A DNA stretch of 64,000 nucleotides from Vitis vinifera. Taxonomy: Eukaryota; Streptophyta; Magnoliopsida; Vitales; Vitaceae. The notes below the pieces were generated by a model. That model saw only the letters and a list, made by a program, of their open reading frames with translations, was not told the origin of the DNA and searched no databases. Both the position numbers and the translations under genes were made by a program. Location of the stretch: assembly GCF_030704535.1 (NCBI RefSeq), contig NC_081823.1, positions 9,017,001 through 9,081,000 on the forward strand, read 5' to 3'. Positions 11,157 through 23,619 of the stretch are shown in pieces (positions within the stretch are counted from its first letter, which is position 1; every line of letters begins with the position of its first letter).

Positions 11157-12176
11157 TGTAGACCCCTCTAAACTAAAAAAACATATAGTTTTTCTTTGGT
11201 TTTGGGACCACCCGGGAGAGGGGAATTTTCTTTTTCTTTTTTTTTTTTCTCCTTTTTATTTTTTTTATTTTTTTATTTTTTTATTTAATAAAGAATGGGG
11301 GGGACACCTCCCATGAAACCAGCTGCATTGGACATGTAGCAAAGAGGATGGCTGGCCATGGTGGTGGTTGAAGATGGGAACTTGCGTAATGGTGCACAGT
11401 GGAGCAAGTGGTGGCTTGCGGGAGAAGATGGAAACAGAGAAGAGATATTTGGAGGTTTTAGCTTGAGGGGGAAAGAGGTCGGGTGAAGAGAGAGAGTTGC
11501 AGAGGGTAAGGTGAGGGGGTACTCTATAGCTGGACGGTGCAAGAAACTAGGTAAAGAAGGAGATTATTCTCAGGTATGATACTGTAGACCCTCTATTTTT
11601 ATTCATCATCCCCAAGCTTCCATTTCTTCCTAGCTATTCCTAGTTATTACTTCCTGTATTTGTATGTGAAGAGCTAGTCACTTATATATCTTTGGCTGAG
11701 AACTAACCTGTTGGTGAACTCTGATATTGTTGATTCATGTTTTGTTTATGCTATTATGCTTATGTACTGCTCTGCTTTGCCGGGATTTTTGCTGAAAATT
11801 TTGCCATTGTTAACATTGCCCTTAAAATCTATTTCGATGTCTCACTTGGCTTGCAAGCTTAATGTTGGTTGTTTCGGATCACTTGTCTTTCTTTTTCTTT
11901 GTGTGAGCTCCCCTGTTCTGGTCTCTTTTCCCTCATTCCTTGGAGCTTGTTGCAACTATATGTCCTTGGAGCCTTTTGTTCTAAGCTGCCGCCGCCTGAG
12001 AAGCTTTCAGATGCCCCCATATCTGAATATTAGATGTCTGCAACCCTTCATCTTGAAGTTTTACTTCTCGGAATGAGTATATCGGAAGCTTGCTGAAACT
12101 TGGGATGTAAAGAGGGTTTGACAGTCGGATGTCAACTCATAGCCATTGATAATGCTGCTATTGCTTTTAATATTGG

Positions 12177-12560
12177 TTAGGTTGCTGTATGTAGTAGCAG
12201 TATAGAAGGAAAAATAATGCAGCTAGGTTGTCCTCTAGACTGAGATCCTATCGTTGTTGGGAATGGAAGACCATTGTCATCAAGCGGTCCAAAATCAGCG
12301 TCAAATAGACCTGCAACGCCCATTGGATGGCCCATTTTGTGAGCAACATCAGAGTCCTCAAGACCTTCTCCATTTATTTCATGAGCCAAATGGTTTTTTG
12401 CAAAGCACACAGCTCCCTTTGTTCGATCTTCCTCAGTGGTAAAGTCAGGCCTCATAGCATCAAAAAGCATAGTGTCATCACGTGGCCTTTTCTCTTATTG
12501 CGAAGTCCAACCCACGGAAACTTCCCTCAAAACCTTTGCAAAACCTGTGACACATCATAT
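12177..12560 (-). pseudogene. Unrecognised gene-like fragment inside the 7.5-kb insertion
   Basis: A 97-codon minus-strand frame (12177-12470) has balanced protein-like composition, unlike the low-complexity frames around it: it includes KGAVCFAKNHLAHE, EDSDVAHKMGHPMG and LFDADFGPLDDNG. Upstream sequence to about 12560 can be read as similar protein with one stop or frameshift. I do not recognise the family. It may be a captured fragment of a host gene carried by the retroelement, or chance. Only a database search would decide. Confidence 0.3.
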
Positions 12561-13499
12561 CCATCATCATCCTCATATTTTATTCTTCATACCCATTCTC
12601 ATTCCCATATCCACCACGTACATGCACTTTTGTTCATCACTTCACCACCTCTCACCATTCAAATTCATTTTCCATATCCATACCTGCCATCCATTTCTTC
12701 TTATGCTCCTCATACCTACACCATACTCACTTCCATTCCTTACTCATCTTAATATCCATTAAACACATTTGACTCACCCGTCCACTAACCCCATACGTAC
12801 ACTCTCTTACCATTTTCATGCACACCGGTTCTTATTCTTCATACACACTTGTTAGAAATTTGAGGCTAATCCAACCTATGGTAATCACTCTAGAGGAAGG
12901 GTGAATAAGGTGATGGTCTTTTTTCGCAAATTTAAACAAGTGAATACAAGAGACGCTTATATACAAGTATATAATAATCAATATATAGACAATTGCATAT
13001 AAATTAAAGAGTAGGGAAGAGAGAATACAAACACAAGAGTTTATAGTGGTTCGGCGCAACCCGGCCTACATCCACTCTCCTTTAGCTTCAATCCCGAGCT
13101 TGAGGTTCCACTAATCCAAGGCTTCCAAACCAAGCCTTCAAGCAATACAATTGGATTATGGTTCCAATTCACCCTCTTGGACTTTTGGCTCCAAGCACCC
13201 TTTACACTTCTCAAGAGATATCCCTCTCTTAAACAACCCCTCAAGTGATACCCCACACTTGAGAAACTTCCTTTCAAAGGTTTACAAATATAATAATCTC
13301 TCAAAAATCCTAGCATAAGAACTTTAAGCTCAAATGATACAAGAAAAGCTAGGATTGAATGGTGCACTAAAGATATGCAAGTTTTGAAATAATGGTGCAC
13401 TAAAAAATACTCTTCCAAGGCTCAAATATAATCAAGAAATATTTGGAAAGGTTAAGCTCATGAAACAATGCAGTTTGGAGCTTTTTTATAGAAGAAAAA

Positions 13500-13765
13500 A
13501 GTCAAACTAGCCGTTGGAGGTTCGTCCGGTCGAGCTAGGGGTCGACCGGTTGACTAGTCGTTAGCATTTAATACTTGGTAGGTGACTATTAGGCCTCAAC
13601 CGGACCTCAACCGGACCTCGATCGGACCTCAACCGGTTGAGGTTCAACCTTGATCGGGAAGAGAATGCCACTAGGAGAGAGAGAAACTTTTTGGCCTCCC
13701 TTAACCGGTCCTCGACCGGACAAGCACAACCGGTCGACCGGTTGAACCGGTTGAGCCATTTTTTG
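13500..13765. repeat. ACCGGT/CGACCGG-rich repeat tract
   Basis: Clustered variants of CTCAACCGGAC, GTCGACCGGTTG and GAACCGGTTGAG recur about every 10-30 bp. Many are self-complementary (ACCGGT, GACCGGTC-like). The same motif class appears at 25955-25970, 26765-26785 and 27620-27665 in the unrelated fold-back element. Confidence 0.6.
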
Positions 13766-15380
13766 GCTCAACACCCAACATTTTTCAACTTAAAACCTTT
13801 TAATACAAGTTTGAAAATCATTTAACACAAGGTTTTAGTTGAAAACATGAAATCATCCCATTCTTAAGATATTTAAAACAATATTACTCTTGAATGATTT
13901 TGGTGCATAAATAAAGAATGAAATGTATGAAAGTCCTAGTGCACCAACAACCTTACAAAGAGATCTTATGAAGCTTGGATCTTGAAAAACTCTTCTCTTT
14001 GAGGTGGTCTTCTTCTTCATGATTTCTCCTTGGCATGATTGTCTTTGTGATTGCCACTTTAGAAATCGTCTTGTCTAATCACACTTGAAATATGATCATT
14101 AGTTTTAAACCTTGTTTTGTTATCATCAAAATCAAGATTAACCAAACCTTGGTTTCACAACATTGATTTGTGCCCAGCTGGTGTATGTCCTGTTGATTGG
14201 TCTTCAATCAACTGGTATACCTTGATTTCGGTCCTCAGACTAGAGTAATCAACAAAATTTATAAACCTATTTCACCATGTACTAAGATAGTCTTAGCTAG
14301 CATAGCATAGTGGCTCTAGGATCGTTCACTGGGATAGGTTTTCAAATTACAACTGATATTAATTCAAAACTGAATTGGTGTTTTTTATTTTCAAGGTTAG
14401 CATTAAAAGAAAACATAAAGATGTTTGAAAATGTTGGCTTTTAGGTGAAACCAAAAATAAAGGAAATTACTTACAAAGAAAAGTGTTTCTTGGAGTTTTT
14501 GGATCATTGGGCTCAGGTTCCTATTACAAAAAGAGAGTTCTGGTCACTTGAATATTTTCCTCGCATTGGGGATTTAACATATAATTATTTCCTGAACCGG
14601 TGCGGTACAGATGCTTCCCTTTTATGGATTCAAACACTAATTCCCTATAACTAAATCATTTTGCAATGGTTCATACCTCTCACCTAGCATTGGTCATTCA
14701 AGGTGATTCTTAACCTTGAATTACCCATCAAAAGTTCGCAAGAGATAACTAATGGATGCCTCCTTGGAGTCCAAAAGCTTACCAAGTGTTGACTATTCTA
14801 GAAAATACTACCTATAAACCACCTTCCAAAGGCTCGCAAGAGATAAACTAGTGTAACTCAATGGACGAAGTCCACTTGCCTTACCAAGTGTTGGCCCAGG
14901 TGATTTTAAGACATTTTAAGTTAACTAAAAACATAAAAACCATTAACGGGTCACACTTCCTTTTCATTAAAAGCTGAAACAACAAAACTTCCAAATTTTG
15001 CATTCTGAACCTTACCCAGCTTCCTTCACTCCAAGAAATAAAAAGCCTAGCCACTCATCCTCTAAGGAAACATCCTCAGAGTTTGTTTGGCTAGCGATAA
15101 AAATACAATCAAAATGAGTAAGTAAGACAGAGCAAAGCTCTGTGTATTACTTTCTTCAAAACTATACAAAAGTTGGTCTTTGAGAAAAAACTCCCGAGAT
15201 GTTCTTAAAGAAAAATTACAACTAATATATATAAAGGTTATTCACCCTTCCTTCTTACTTTCTAACTAAGGAATCCTATGATTGGTGGATTACAAGGAAA
15301 AAATAGGGATTTAAACAACAAATATCTGAAGAAAAAAATCTAAAAGAGTCGGTCACAAATATCCGGGAATACATAGGTGG

Positions 15381-15500
15381 ATTTCGCAAGTTGAAACATG
15401 ACTTGCGAAAATTTCGCAAGTTGAAACATGACTTGCGAAAATTTCGCAAGTTGAAAGTGTCAATTTCGCAAGTTGACTTTTGTGATTTCGCAGCTTGCGA
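15381..15500. repeat. 30-bp tandem repeats with internal inverted TTCGCAAGT
   Basis: Two complete 30-bp units (15381-15410, 15411-15440) and partial further units. Each unit starts ATTTCGCAAGTTGAAACATG and ends ACTTGCGAAA, so TTCGCAAGT and ACTTGCGAA form a 9-bp stem in every unit. Confidence 0.85.
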
Positions 15501-16059
15501 AATTGTCTTTCAACTTGGCATGGTTGTCTTCCAATGGTCATAACTTCTTCATTTCAACTCCGATTTGCACACTATTTGAAGCGTTGGACTCCTGACTTCC
15601 CGAGCTTCGAAATGATATATAGTATGCATAAAATGGACTCCAGAAATTGCTCGAAATGTGTCCTAAATATGCTGTCCTCTTGGATTTCTTCATGTTAGAT
15701 TCATCTCTCTGTTTTTCCTCCTTGCATTCTTGATTTGCTTTTGGCAAAGGACTACAAAGCTCCAAAGCTTGGAGTCTTCCTGTAAATGAGCTTCCATTTG
15801 CTTTGCCATGGATTATACAGAGCTCTCCCTCATCTTAGATTGCTTTGGTGATCAAAAAGCTATCAAAAACACCAAAACTTAACACAATTTGATTAGAAAC
15901 GAATGCAAGAGTCCTTAACATGTCAATTGAGTTAAAAGGTAATAACTACTACTCAAAAGTGTTTAAAAGAGTTAATTACAAACTATAAAATAACACTTTT
16001 TGAGTAGTAATCACACACAAAATCGGTTCACCACGTCACAGTCACCTTCTTCAGCTCAT

Positions 16060-16365
16060 TTCCACCCCATTCCATGCAAACCCATTCCCGTCCATGCAAG
16101 CCCATTCCCATTCCCATGCAAACCCATTCTCATTCCCATGCACGTACCCCTCACTTCAACTCACTTCCACTCACATCCCTCATACCCATTTCTCTCTCTA
16201 AACTCTCATCCATGCAAACCCATTCCTGTCCATGCAAGCCCATTCCCATTCCCATTCCCATGCAAACCCATTCTCATTTCCCATGCACGTACCCCTCACT
16301 TCCACTCACATCCCTCATACACATTTCTTTCTCTAAACTCTCATCCATCCAAACCCATCCCGTTC
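16060..16365. repeat. Tandem repeat of CATGCAAACCCATTC-rich units
   Basis: Two adjacent units of about 130-140 bp, each containing TCCATGCAAACCCATTC, the GCAAGCCCATTCCCATT microrepeat, CATGCACGTACCCCTCACTT and CTCTAAACTCTCATCC. The longer overlapping open frames over this stretch are created by the repeat and are not treated as genes. Confidence 0.75.
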
Positions 16366-16618
16366 TTAGCCACCGCCAAACACATTTTCGTTCACCCTCA
16401 TCGCGAAACCCATTTCTGCTTGCCAATGCGGGATTTCTCCATTTTTCCTCAATGATCTAAGGTCTCGTTTTGGTATCATTCCTCAAGAACGGTTCTTTTC
16501 GAAGGAGCTATGAGAAATAACATTGCAGTGGACCATAATGGAGATAGCTGGAGTTGGGAGCAGAGGCAGCTTCTTTGCATGGCAGGCATGAAATTGTTTA
16601 AACAATTGGTGAATGAAA

Positions 16619-17575
16619 GTCAAAGGCATGAATTTTTTATTTCATTAGTGGCATGGGTCTAGTGGCCTCAAAATGATTTATTGTTAGTTTTTTTTCTTTC
16701 TCTCACGTGCCATCTTCTTAATTCCACTTTTCATGTTAAAATTTTCATTTTTTGAAAATTTTGTTATCAAATAATTCTTCTAAAATCCCAACATTTCAAA
16801 TTCATTCATTTATTCATTCATTTTATATATTTTTATTTATCTATTTATTTATTTATTTATTTAAAATATATATATATATATACCCTTTTCAAAATAATCT
16901 TGTAAAATTCAATTTTTAAATTTAGTTTACGAAACTTCAGACCTTAAATTCAATCTTCCAAAAACTTCAATATTTTAAATTTAATTCTTCAAAATTTGAT
17001 TCTCGAAATAATTTTTTAAAACTCTAACTTTAAATTAATTTTCCAAAATTCAAAATTTTAATTTAAACATTCCAAAAATTCCACAATTTTGAAAAAGTCA
17101 AAGGCATGAGTTTTTTTTTTTCATTAGTGGCATGGGTCTGGCCTCAAGGTGATTTATTATTAGTTTTTTTTCTTTTCTCTCACGTGCCATCTTCTTAATT
17201 CCATTTTTCATGTTAAAAGTTTCATTTTTAAAAAAAATTATGTTATCAAATAATTCTTATAAAATCCCAACGTTTCAAATTCATTCATTTCATTTATTTT
17301 ATTCATTTATTTTTATTTATTTATTTATTATTTTATTTAAGAATATATATAGATATATACACATACCCTTTTCACAATAATCTCATAAAGTTCGATTTTT
17401 AAATTTAGTTTATGAAACTTCAGATCTTAAATTCAATTTTCCAAAACATCAATATTTTAAATTTAATTCTTCAAAATTCAATTCTCGAAATAATTTTCTA
17501 AAACTCTAACTTTAAATCTAATTTTTCAAAATTCAAAATTTTAATTTAATATTCCAAAAATTCCACAATTCCAAA
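16619..17575. repeat. Direct tandem duplication with 478-bp period
   Basis: GTCAAAGGCATG occurs at 16619 and again at 17097. The sequence after each is collinear, including TTTCATTAGTGGCATGGGTC, CTCTCACGTGCCATCTTC, TTATCAAATAATTCTTMTAA, an ATTTATTT-rich stretch with TATATA, and CCCTTTTCAMAATAATCT. It lies inside the 7.5-kb insertion. Confidence 0.8.
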
Positions 17576-18693
17576 TTTAATTCCCAATTTCTGAAATTTC
17601 AATTTACCAATTCCTGAATTTAATTTCCAATTTCCGAAATTTCAATTTTCACATTTATTTTTTATTTATTATTATTACTATTATTATTTTGTTTATTTTT
17701 TTCCATCTTCAAATAATTTCCAAGATTCCAATTTTCGTAATTTAATTTTCATAACTCCAATTCTCGAATAATTTGCTAATTTCTTTCAAATTTAATTTCT
17801 AAAGTTCCAATTCCTTAATATAATTTTCAAAACTCTAATTCTCAAATAATTTTAAAAATTCCAATTTCTTTCAAATTTAATTTCCAAAATTCCAATTCTT
17901 AAATTTAATTCCCAAGACCCCAATTTTCAAATAATTTTCGAGGCTCCAATTTTCAAATAAATTCCAAAAATCCGGTTTTCTCTCGAAACAATTTTAATTC
18001 CACTCCAGTTTTCAAATAATCTTTTCTTTTGATTTTTCGTAAGTAAGAATGGATTTTTCATAATTCCGAAATAATGAAATTTGTGAGACCAATGCATGCA
18101 AGATAAATTGGGCTTTGGTGGGGGTCCCTACATATGAGATTTCTCTTCTGATTGTTAATGGCTATGCCTAATGGATTTTTTTTTTTTTTTTTTGATTTTT
18201 GTTCTGATCTTTGACATGCATGCGATATATTTTGTATTTGTTATTGCGCACTAACCCTGTTTCATGATAGCGCTTTATTACCTGCTGCCAAGGTACGCTT
18301 TCGCTCTCACTTCGTTCATTTATTCATTATCATGACTTGCTTCTAATTTGTGATCACTTTTGTATCCATTGATTTCCTTGCCAATCGCCATGCTTGCTTT
18401 ATTTTATTAGTAGAGACCCGACTTTAGGGACTTAGAGGGGTGCTACGGTATTTACCGTACCTTCCCAATAAGTAACCTAACTCCCAAACTTGATCCGATT
18501 TTTCACATACCACATTTTCCAAAAATAAAGAGTCGCACTTAGGGTTTTCTTTCTTATTTTGTTTGCCTTTTAAAAATAAAACAAAAATAAGTGGCGACTC
18601 TAAGTCATTTTCTTAATAAATAAAAATCATTTTCAAATAAAATCGAGTTCGCCATCGAGTGGAAAACGCATGAGCCGAAATACGAGGTCCACA

Positions 18694-20399
18694 CAAAGAT
18701 TCTAAAGAAATTCTAGTTATCTCAAAATGAAGATTCAACTAAATTAAAAATGAAAAGAAAAAAAAATAAAACTTCTTAAGAAACACTTACCTCAATTTTC
18801 ATTGAAATAACCAACTTCATTTTCTTTTTAGTAAAACCTTCAAGTTATAAATACTAGTAAAAAAAAATAATACAATTAGACAAATTAAAAGTATTTACAA
18901 AAATATTAAATTTATAGAATAAGTAAAAAAAAAAAATTATTCCAATAAACATTGGATTATAAAATAAAAATTTATGATTCATAAAAAAAAAATGTACACT
19001 TGAATACTAAATTGGATTAGCTCTCAAATTTACCAAACACCTTGGATTCCAATCTTTCCCTAATAAACATGTAAGTAAAATCATCAACAACACTAAATTG
19101 TGACAATTTCACTAGAAATTATGACAACAAACGTGTCTCTCCTATGCATGTGAAAATACAACCACAGCTCCCAAAACCACTGCACAAACTACAAGTTTTT
19201 TTTTAGGAACACATTTTTTCACCACCACTGTCATTCTCAACTTCACCCAAAATATTGCATTTCACTTAAACTCTCTCCCATTCCAAACATAACACTTTCA
19301 TTGATCCAAACCTTCTAGAACCATGACCATAACTCCAAAAACAGTCTTGATTTGGCTACCATTTATGGTGAAGTAGAACGTTACAATGACAATTTTGCAT
19401 AGAAATCTAAGAGTTTGAAGAAGAAGTTATCCATGGAGAGAAGAAAAAGATAGAAAAATGTTATGTAGGCAATGGAAAAAAAAATGAGGCTTAGGCCATT
19501 CTCAAGAGTCAATGAATATTATGGGTTTTAAAGAGAATAATAACATATATAACATCAATTGATATTAATAGGTTATGATAATAGAATAAATTTTGCAACA
19601 TTAGATTATATATTAATATATTGTAATAAATAAATTGATTAGGAGTATTTTTGGATGGTGATTTTGCAAGGAAATCCAAGAACTTGAAGAAGAAGCTATC
19701 GTAGCCATAAAGGAGAAAAAGATAGAAAAAGGTTATGTAGGCATTGAAAAAATGGGGCTTTGGTCATCCTCAATAATCAATTAGTATCATGGGTTTTAAG
19801 GAGAATAACATCAATTGATATTAATAGGTTATAATAATACAATAAATTTTGTAGCTTAGATTAAATATTAATTGATTATAATAAATAAATTATAAGGGGT
19901 ATTTTTGGAATTAAGGCAAGTTGTCCATTTTCAAAATGAAAAAATCTAACAAACACCTCACACTTTTTATAGTAGTATAGATTATCTTCAAGATCCATCC
20001 TAGGAGAACACATTATATGCATTATCTTCTAGATCTATTCTAGGAGATATTCTCATTTCTCTGTTAATAAATAAATTCATAGAATACTTCAATTCCTATA
20101 TGTAGGAAAAAAAATTTTAAAAAAAAGAAAAAAGAAACAAAAGATCCATTCCTCAATTCTTTGTAAATAAATAAATGAAAAAAGTGAGTTTTAACTCACA
20201 AATATTAAAATATATGAAAAAAAGAATTCCAATGTTTTAAAATCAATATTATCTTGGTTTATTTAAAAATAATTCGAAATACATACATTCTTTAATGAGT
20301 CATATAATTATTCCTTAAAATGCCCATTTTCTTGTGATGTCATCTAGAACAATTGACAACTAGACTCCTCCACATAAATGTTTCATTTCCTTTTAAATA

Positions 20400-20401
<2 letters not shown>
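18694..20401. other. Spacer A continued, paralogous to 41617-43790
   Basis: Non-coding sequence matching the OPT-B spacer (for example GATTCTAAAGAAATTCTAGT against the OPT-B version, and TGACCATAACTCCAAAAACA). Differences: about 570 bp at 42025-42595 are absent here (junction near 19104). A segment of about 280 bp around TTTGAAGAAGAAGTTATCC (19380-19660) is duplicated at about 19665-19870 only on this side. Confidence 0.65.

Positions 20402-20440
<39 letters not shown>
20402..20440. repeat. ATT microsatellite, Copia insertion target
   Basis: A pure TTA/ATT trinucleotide array. The Copia element at 20441 starts immediately after it, and ATT repeats resume immediately after the element at 25352. 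Confidence 0.9.
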
Positions 20441-20441
<1 letters not shown>

Positions 20442-20618
20442 GTTACAAAATATGAGATTGTGTACCACTATGGTCCATAAATGTCTTTTGTAACTCCCTA
20501 TAAAAGGGAGAGACCCCTAATGAAATTCAATAGAGTTTTTCTATGCATTCTATTCTCTTCCTACATTCTAATTTCTCTTTCTTGTTTTCTTCTCCTTTCA
20601 CTTTATAATTTTACAACA
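20441..20618 (+). repeat. 5' LTR of the Copia element
   Basis: 178 bp, starting TGTTACAAAATATGAGATTG and ending TTTTACAACA. It contains a TATAAAAGGG promoter-like box and the start AATTCAATAGAG. It is highly similar to the 3' LTR except for a missing stretch of about 17 bp. Confidence 0.9.
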
Positions 20619-20829
20619 CGTTATCAGCACGACTAATCTCTATAAAAGAAATAGAAATATTTTTCTCTATTCAGAGAAATAGAAAGGTGTTCTCCTTTTC
20701 AGAGAAATAGAAAGACTCTTTTATCTTCTTTCTTACAAAAAGGTATGTGATAAACTTATATCATGATTTTCTACTTTATTACCTTTGACTCTCTATTTTT
20801 ACTTATTTTATTTGAATGCATAAATAAGT

Positions 20830-22690
20830 ACAATCCCTATAACCAGAAGTTATGGGATAAATTATAAATTATAGAGTAAATTCATAATCAGAAGTTATGA
20901 AAATATGTACAATCCCTATAACCAGAAGTTATGAGATAAATTATAAATTATAGAGTAAATTCATAACCAGAAGTTATGAAAATATGTACAATCCCTATAA
21001 GCAGAAGTTATAGGATAAATTATAAATTATAGGATAAATTCATAACTAGAAGTTGTGAAAAATATGTGCAATCCCTGTAATCAAAAGTTATGAAAAATAT
21101 GTACAATTCTTATAACTAGAAGTTATGGGATAAATTATAAATTATGAGATAAATTCATAACTAGAAGTAATGAAAAAAATATGTACAATTTATATAACCA
21201 GAAATTATGGGGAAAATTACAGAATTACAAATACATGACCAGATGTTATGTATATGATCCCCAATTATTTATTTTTAATTATAAGGTATAACTGGAAGTT
21301 ATACCAAACAATATTATAGCCAAAAGCTATGAAATAAATAAATGTTCATAACCTGAAGTTATGCACAAATCTACCCAATGAATAGTTCATAGTCTGAAGC
21401 TATACACAAATTTATATAAAAAAACAGTTCATAGCCTGAAGTTATGTACAAATTTAAATATTTTCTTATTCTGACAAAATAATCATGGCCTGAAACTATG
21501 AAAGATATTAACTTTTAATTTCTTTAATTTCTTTTAATTATATTGTGTAACTAGAAGTTATACATAAATAGTTCATAGTCTGAAGCTATGTACAAATTTG
21601 CGTATTTTCTTGTTTCAACAAAATCATCATAATTCAAAGTTATGAAAAATATTGACTTTTAATTTTTATTTTGTACACACTTATTTTTCACAACAGAAAT
21701 TATGGAAAAGAATTTTTATTAACAATAATTTCATAGCTAGAAGCTATGCATACAATTTATAATTCTCTTGTATAACTAGAAGTTATTCAAAACAAAATTG
21801 TCAATGAATCTTAGAGTTATGATCAAAGAAGGAAATCAAGCATCCCTACAGGATTGCGCAAAAACATTGATTTTCCTTCGTTATCATCTCCATGAAGGTT
21901 TAACAAAAAATGAGCTTTTGATGAGAAATCACTAGTCTCGTCCAACTAGATCTGAATCATTTCCTGAAGTGAATGCAATATTGCCCCACACTCATGGACG
22001 ATGACGAGGACGTGGTTGTGGTCGTGGTCATGGAAGAAATCCCCAATACCATGGTTCTTATATAAATAATTTACCAAATTCTCAGAAAATGAAAGCCTTA
22101 TTGCACCACCAGAAGTGGAATAATATTGAGGTAAAATAAGAAAATGGGAAGTGTTTACAAGACAAACCTCCTAAGAACCATGAGAATAAGTGTTATAGAT
22201 GTGGTATGAAGGGGCATTGGTCGCGTACTTGTCGTACGCTCAAACATTTGGTCGACCTTTACCAAACATCAATAAAATAAAAGGAAATTGAAATGAACAA
22301 CTATGTACCTAGAAGATACATAATTTTTTTAATTTTGTTATATAACCAAAAGTTATATAAATATTATTATTCATAACCCGAAGTTATGAAAGTAAGAAAA
22401 TTAATATTCTTTGTGCTAATCAAAGATTATGCCAAAGTTGTTAATATGTACTTTCTTATAGCTAGAAGCTATAGAGAACGAAATTGTTAACTAACAATTT
22501 TGTACAACTTTATGAAATTTATATAACCAAAAGTTATAATAAAATATATTATAACCTGAAGCTATGATAACAAGCATATAGATAATATTTACATATTATC
22601 AAAGGATTAATATTTTTGTATATCAAGTTATACAAATAGGTAAGTGTTTGATAGTTTTTATAAATTTGTATTATTAGAAGTTATACTGTC
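20830..22690. repeat. Dispersed array of ATAACCAGAAGTTAT near-palindromes
   Basis: About 23 copies of a 15-bp imperfect palindrome (consensus ATAACYWGAAGTTAT; the stem ATAAC pairs with GTTAT) occur between about 20835 and 21790, spaced mostly 25-60 bp. At least six more lie between 22340 and 22690, on the other side of the gag zinc-knuckle. Several copies have compensating stem changes (ATAGC with GCTAT). It lies in the leader and inter-gene part of the Copia element. Confidence 0.8.
21850..22300 (+). pseudogene. Copia gag remnant with CCHC zinc knuckle
   Basis: Broken reading frame encoding an RGRG-type basic stretch (about 22000-22050), followed by CYRCGMKGHWSRTC near 22195-22240. This fits the retroviral C-X2-C-X4-H-X4-C nucleic-acid-binding knuckle. 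Stops and frameshifts interrupt it on both sides. It is the C-terminal gag of the surrounding Copia element. Confidence 0.75.
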
Positions 22691-23619
22691 ATTAGTAGAA
22701 AAATTTACATATATTATTGCATGTTGCCATATACGGTATTTTTATTAATGCAATAATTTCATTATCAAAAATAATTTTGAAATTACAATAGGTTCAACTA
22801 TTGTTCTCAATATATTATGTTATATCTTTACATATATGTTTAGATGAATTTGTAGTATTTCAATTAAAGTTTTGAGACAACAAGATGTTTTAAATCATGA
22901 TATGTTCTTTTGAAATTTTGATTTATGAATTAATTTTTGCACATTGATTTAGATCATAATAATATTTTGAATAAAATTATTGATCTATTACTACAATTAG
23001 TTTGGTTAATGAAATACTTCCTTGTTATTTCATATATAAATTGCTCCACACTTACAAAATCAAATGTGAGATTATTTAAGAAATATATAGTTTTAAATTA
23101 TATTTTCATATTTGTTTTATTGTGTTATATATGCTCTCATTGCTTTTGCACAACTTATTAAGTTAAGTTATCATCGATGACTAATATTTTTCCATTGATT
23201 TTAACTCTTTCTCTATGATAATATTTATTCAACTCTATAAAGACGAAGCCTTTATGACAATGTTTTATGACTTGTTACTTTGATGAAACTCTTGTCTCAT
23301 TAATTGCACAACATTGATGACAAACAATGGTAATACTATATCAGGTGATAGAAACTTGATTAAAGGCTCCAGAAGAGCTTATACTATGTCACTAGTAGTA
23401 TTTGATTCCATGTGAATGACACTTTATATGATGATATGTCTAGAAGAATCTTTAAACACCAACTTGGTCCCCCGGGGTAAAAAGTCATATGGATGTACAT
23501 TACAAAACCAAAAGTTTTTAATTAGTGACTAGTCTACCTATACACTTAAAAAGGTAGAATGACATGTTGTTCAGATTATCATTTTAATGAGACAATTTTC
23601 TCGCCATTAAGGGGAGAAT

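Larger units (their letters stand above)
12849..16013. mobile_element. Nested LTR-type sequences inside the 7.5-kb insertion
   Basis: The composition changes sharply here. 12849-14160 has features of a retroelement LTR or untranslated region (TGTTAGAAATTTGAGGC start, AGGGTGAATAAGG, a GTGGTTCGGCGCAACCCGGC block, and ACCGGT-rich DNA at 13500-13760). 14200-16013 reads like a second, minus-oriented LTR, beginning on the minus strand TGATTACTACTCAAAAAGTG at 16013. Exact boundaries were not established. There are no long open frames. Confidence 0.4.
11157..18693. mobile_element. 7.5-kb LTR-retrotransposon-type insertion (nested, non-autonomous)
   Basis: The segment begins TGTAGACCCC and ends GGTCCACA, and is flanked by a perfect 5-bp duplication CAAAG (11152-11156 and 18694-18698). 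The paralogous spacer behind OPT-B reads ACAAAGATTCTCAAG without interruption (about 41615), confirming the insertion. TG...CA ends and a 5-bp TSD are LTR-retroelement hallmarks. No gag or pol was recognised inside, and I could not delimit two matching LTRs, so a LARD-like or deeply nested element is likely. The interior holds further repeats, listed separately. The stretch at about 18415-18690 (GTGGCGACTC, GAGTTCGCCATCGAGTGG) looks like the 3' end of an LTR. Confidence 0.7.

Noticed and set aside
11285..11542. 85-codon minus-strand frame
   Set aside because: S/P/L-rich low-complexity reading near the 5' end of the LTR-type insertion; no domain or splice context.
16000..16460. Two overlapping plus-strand frames of 128-151 codons
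   Set aside because: They translate a DNA tandem repeat (CATGCAAACCCATTC units) in two frames, giving H/P/S-rich low-complexity peptides; inside a transposon insertion.
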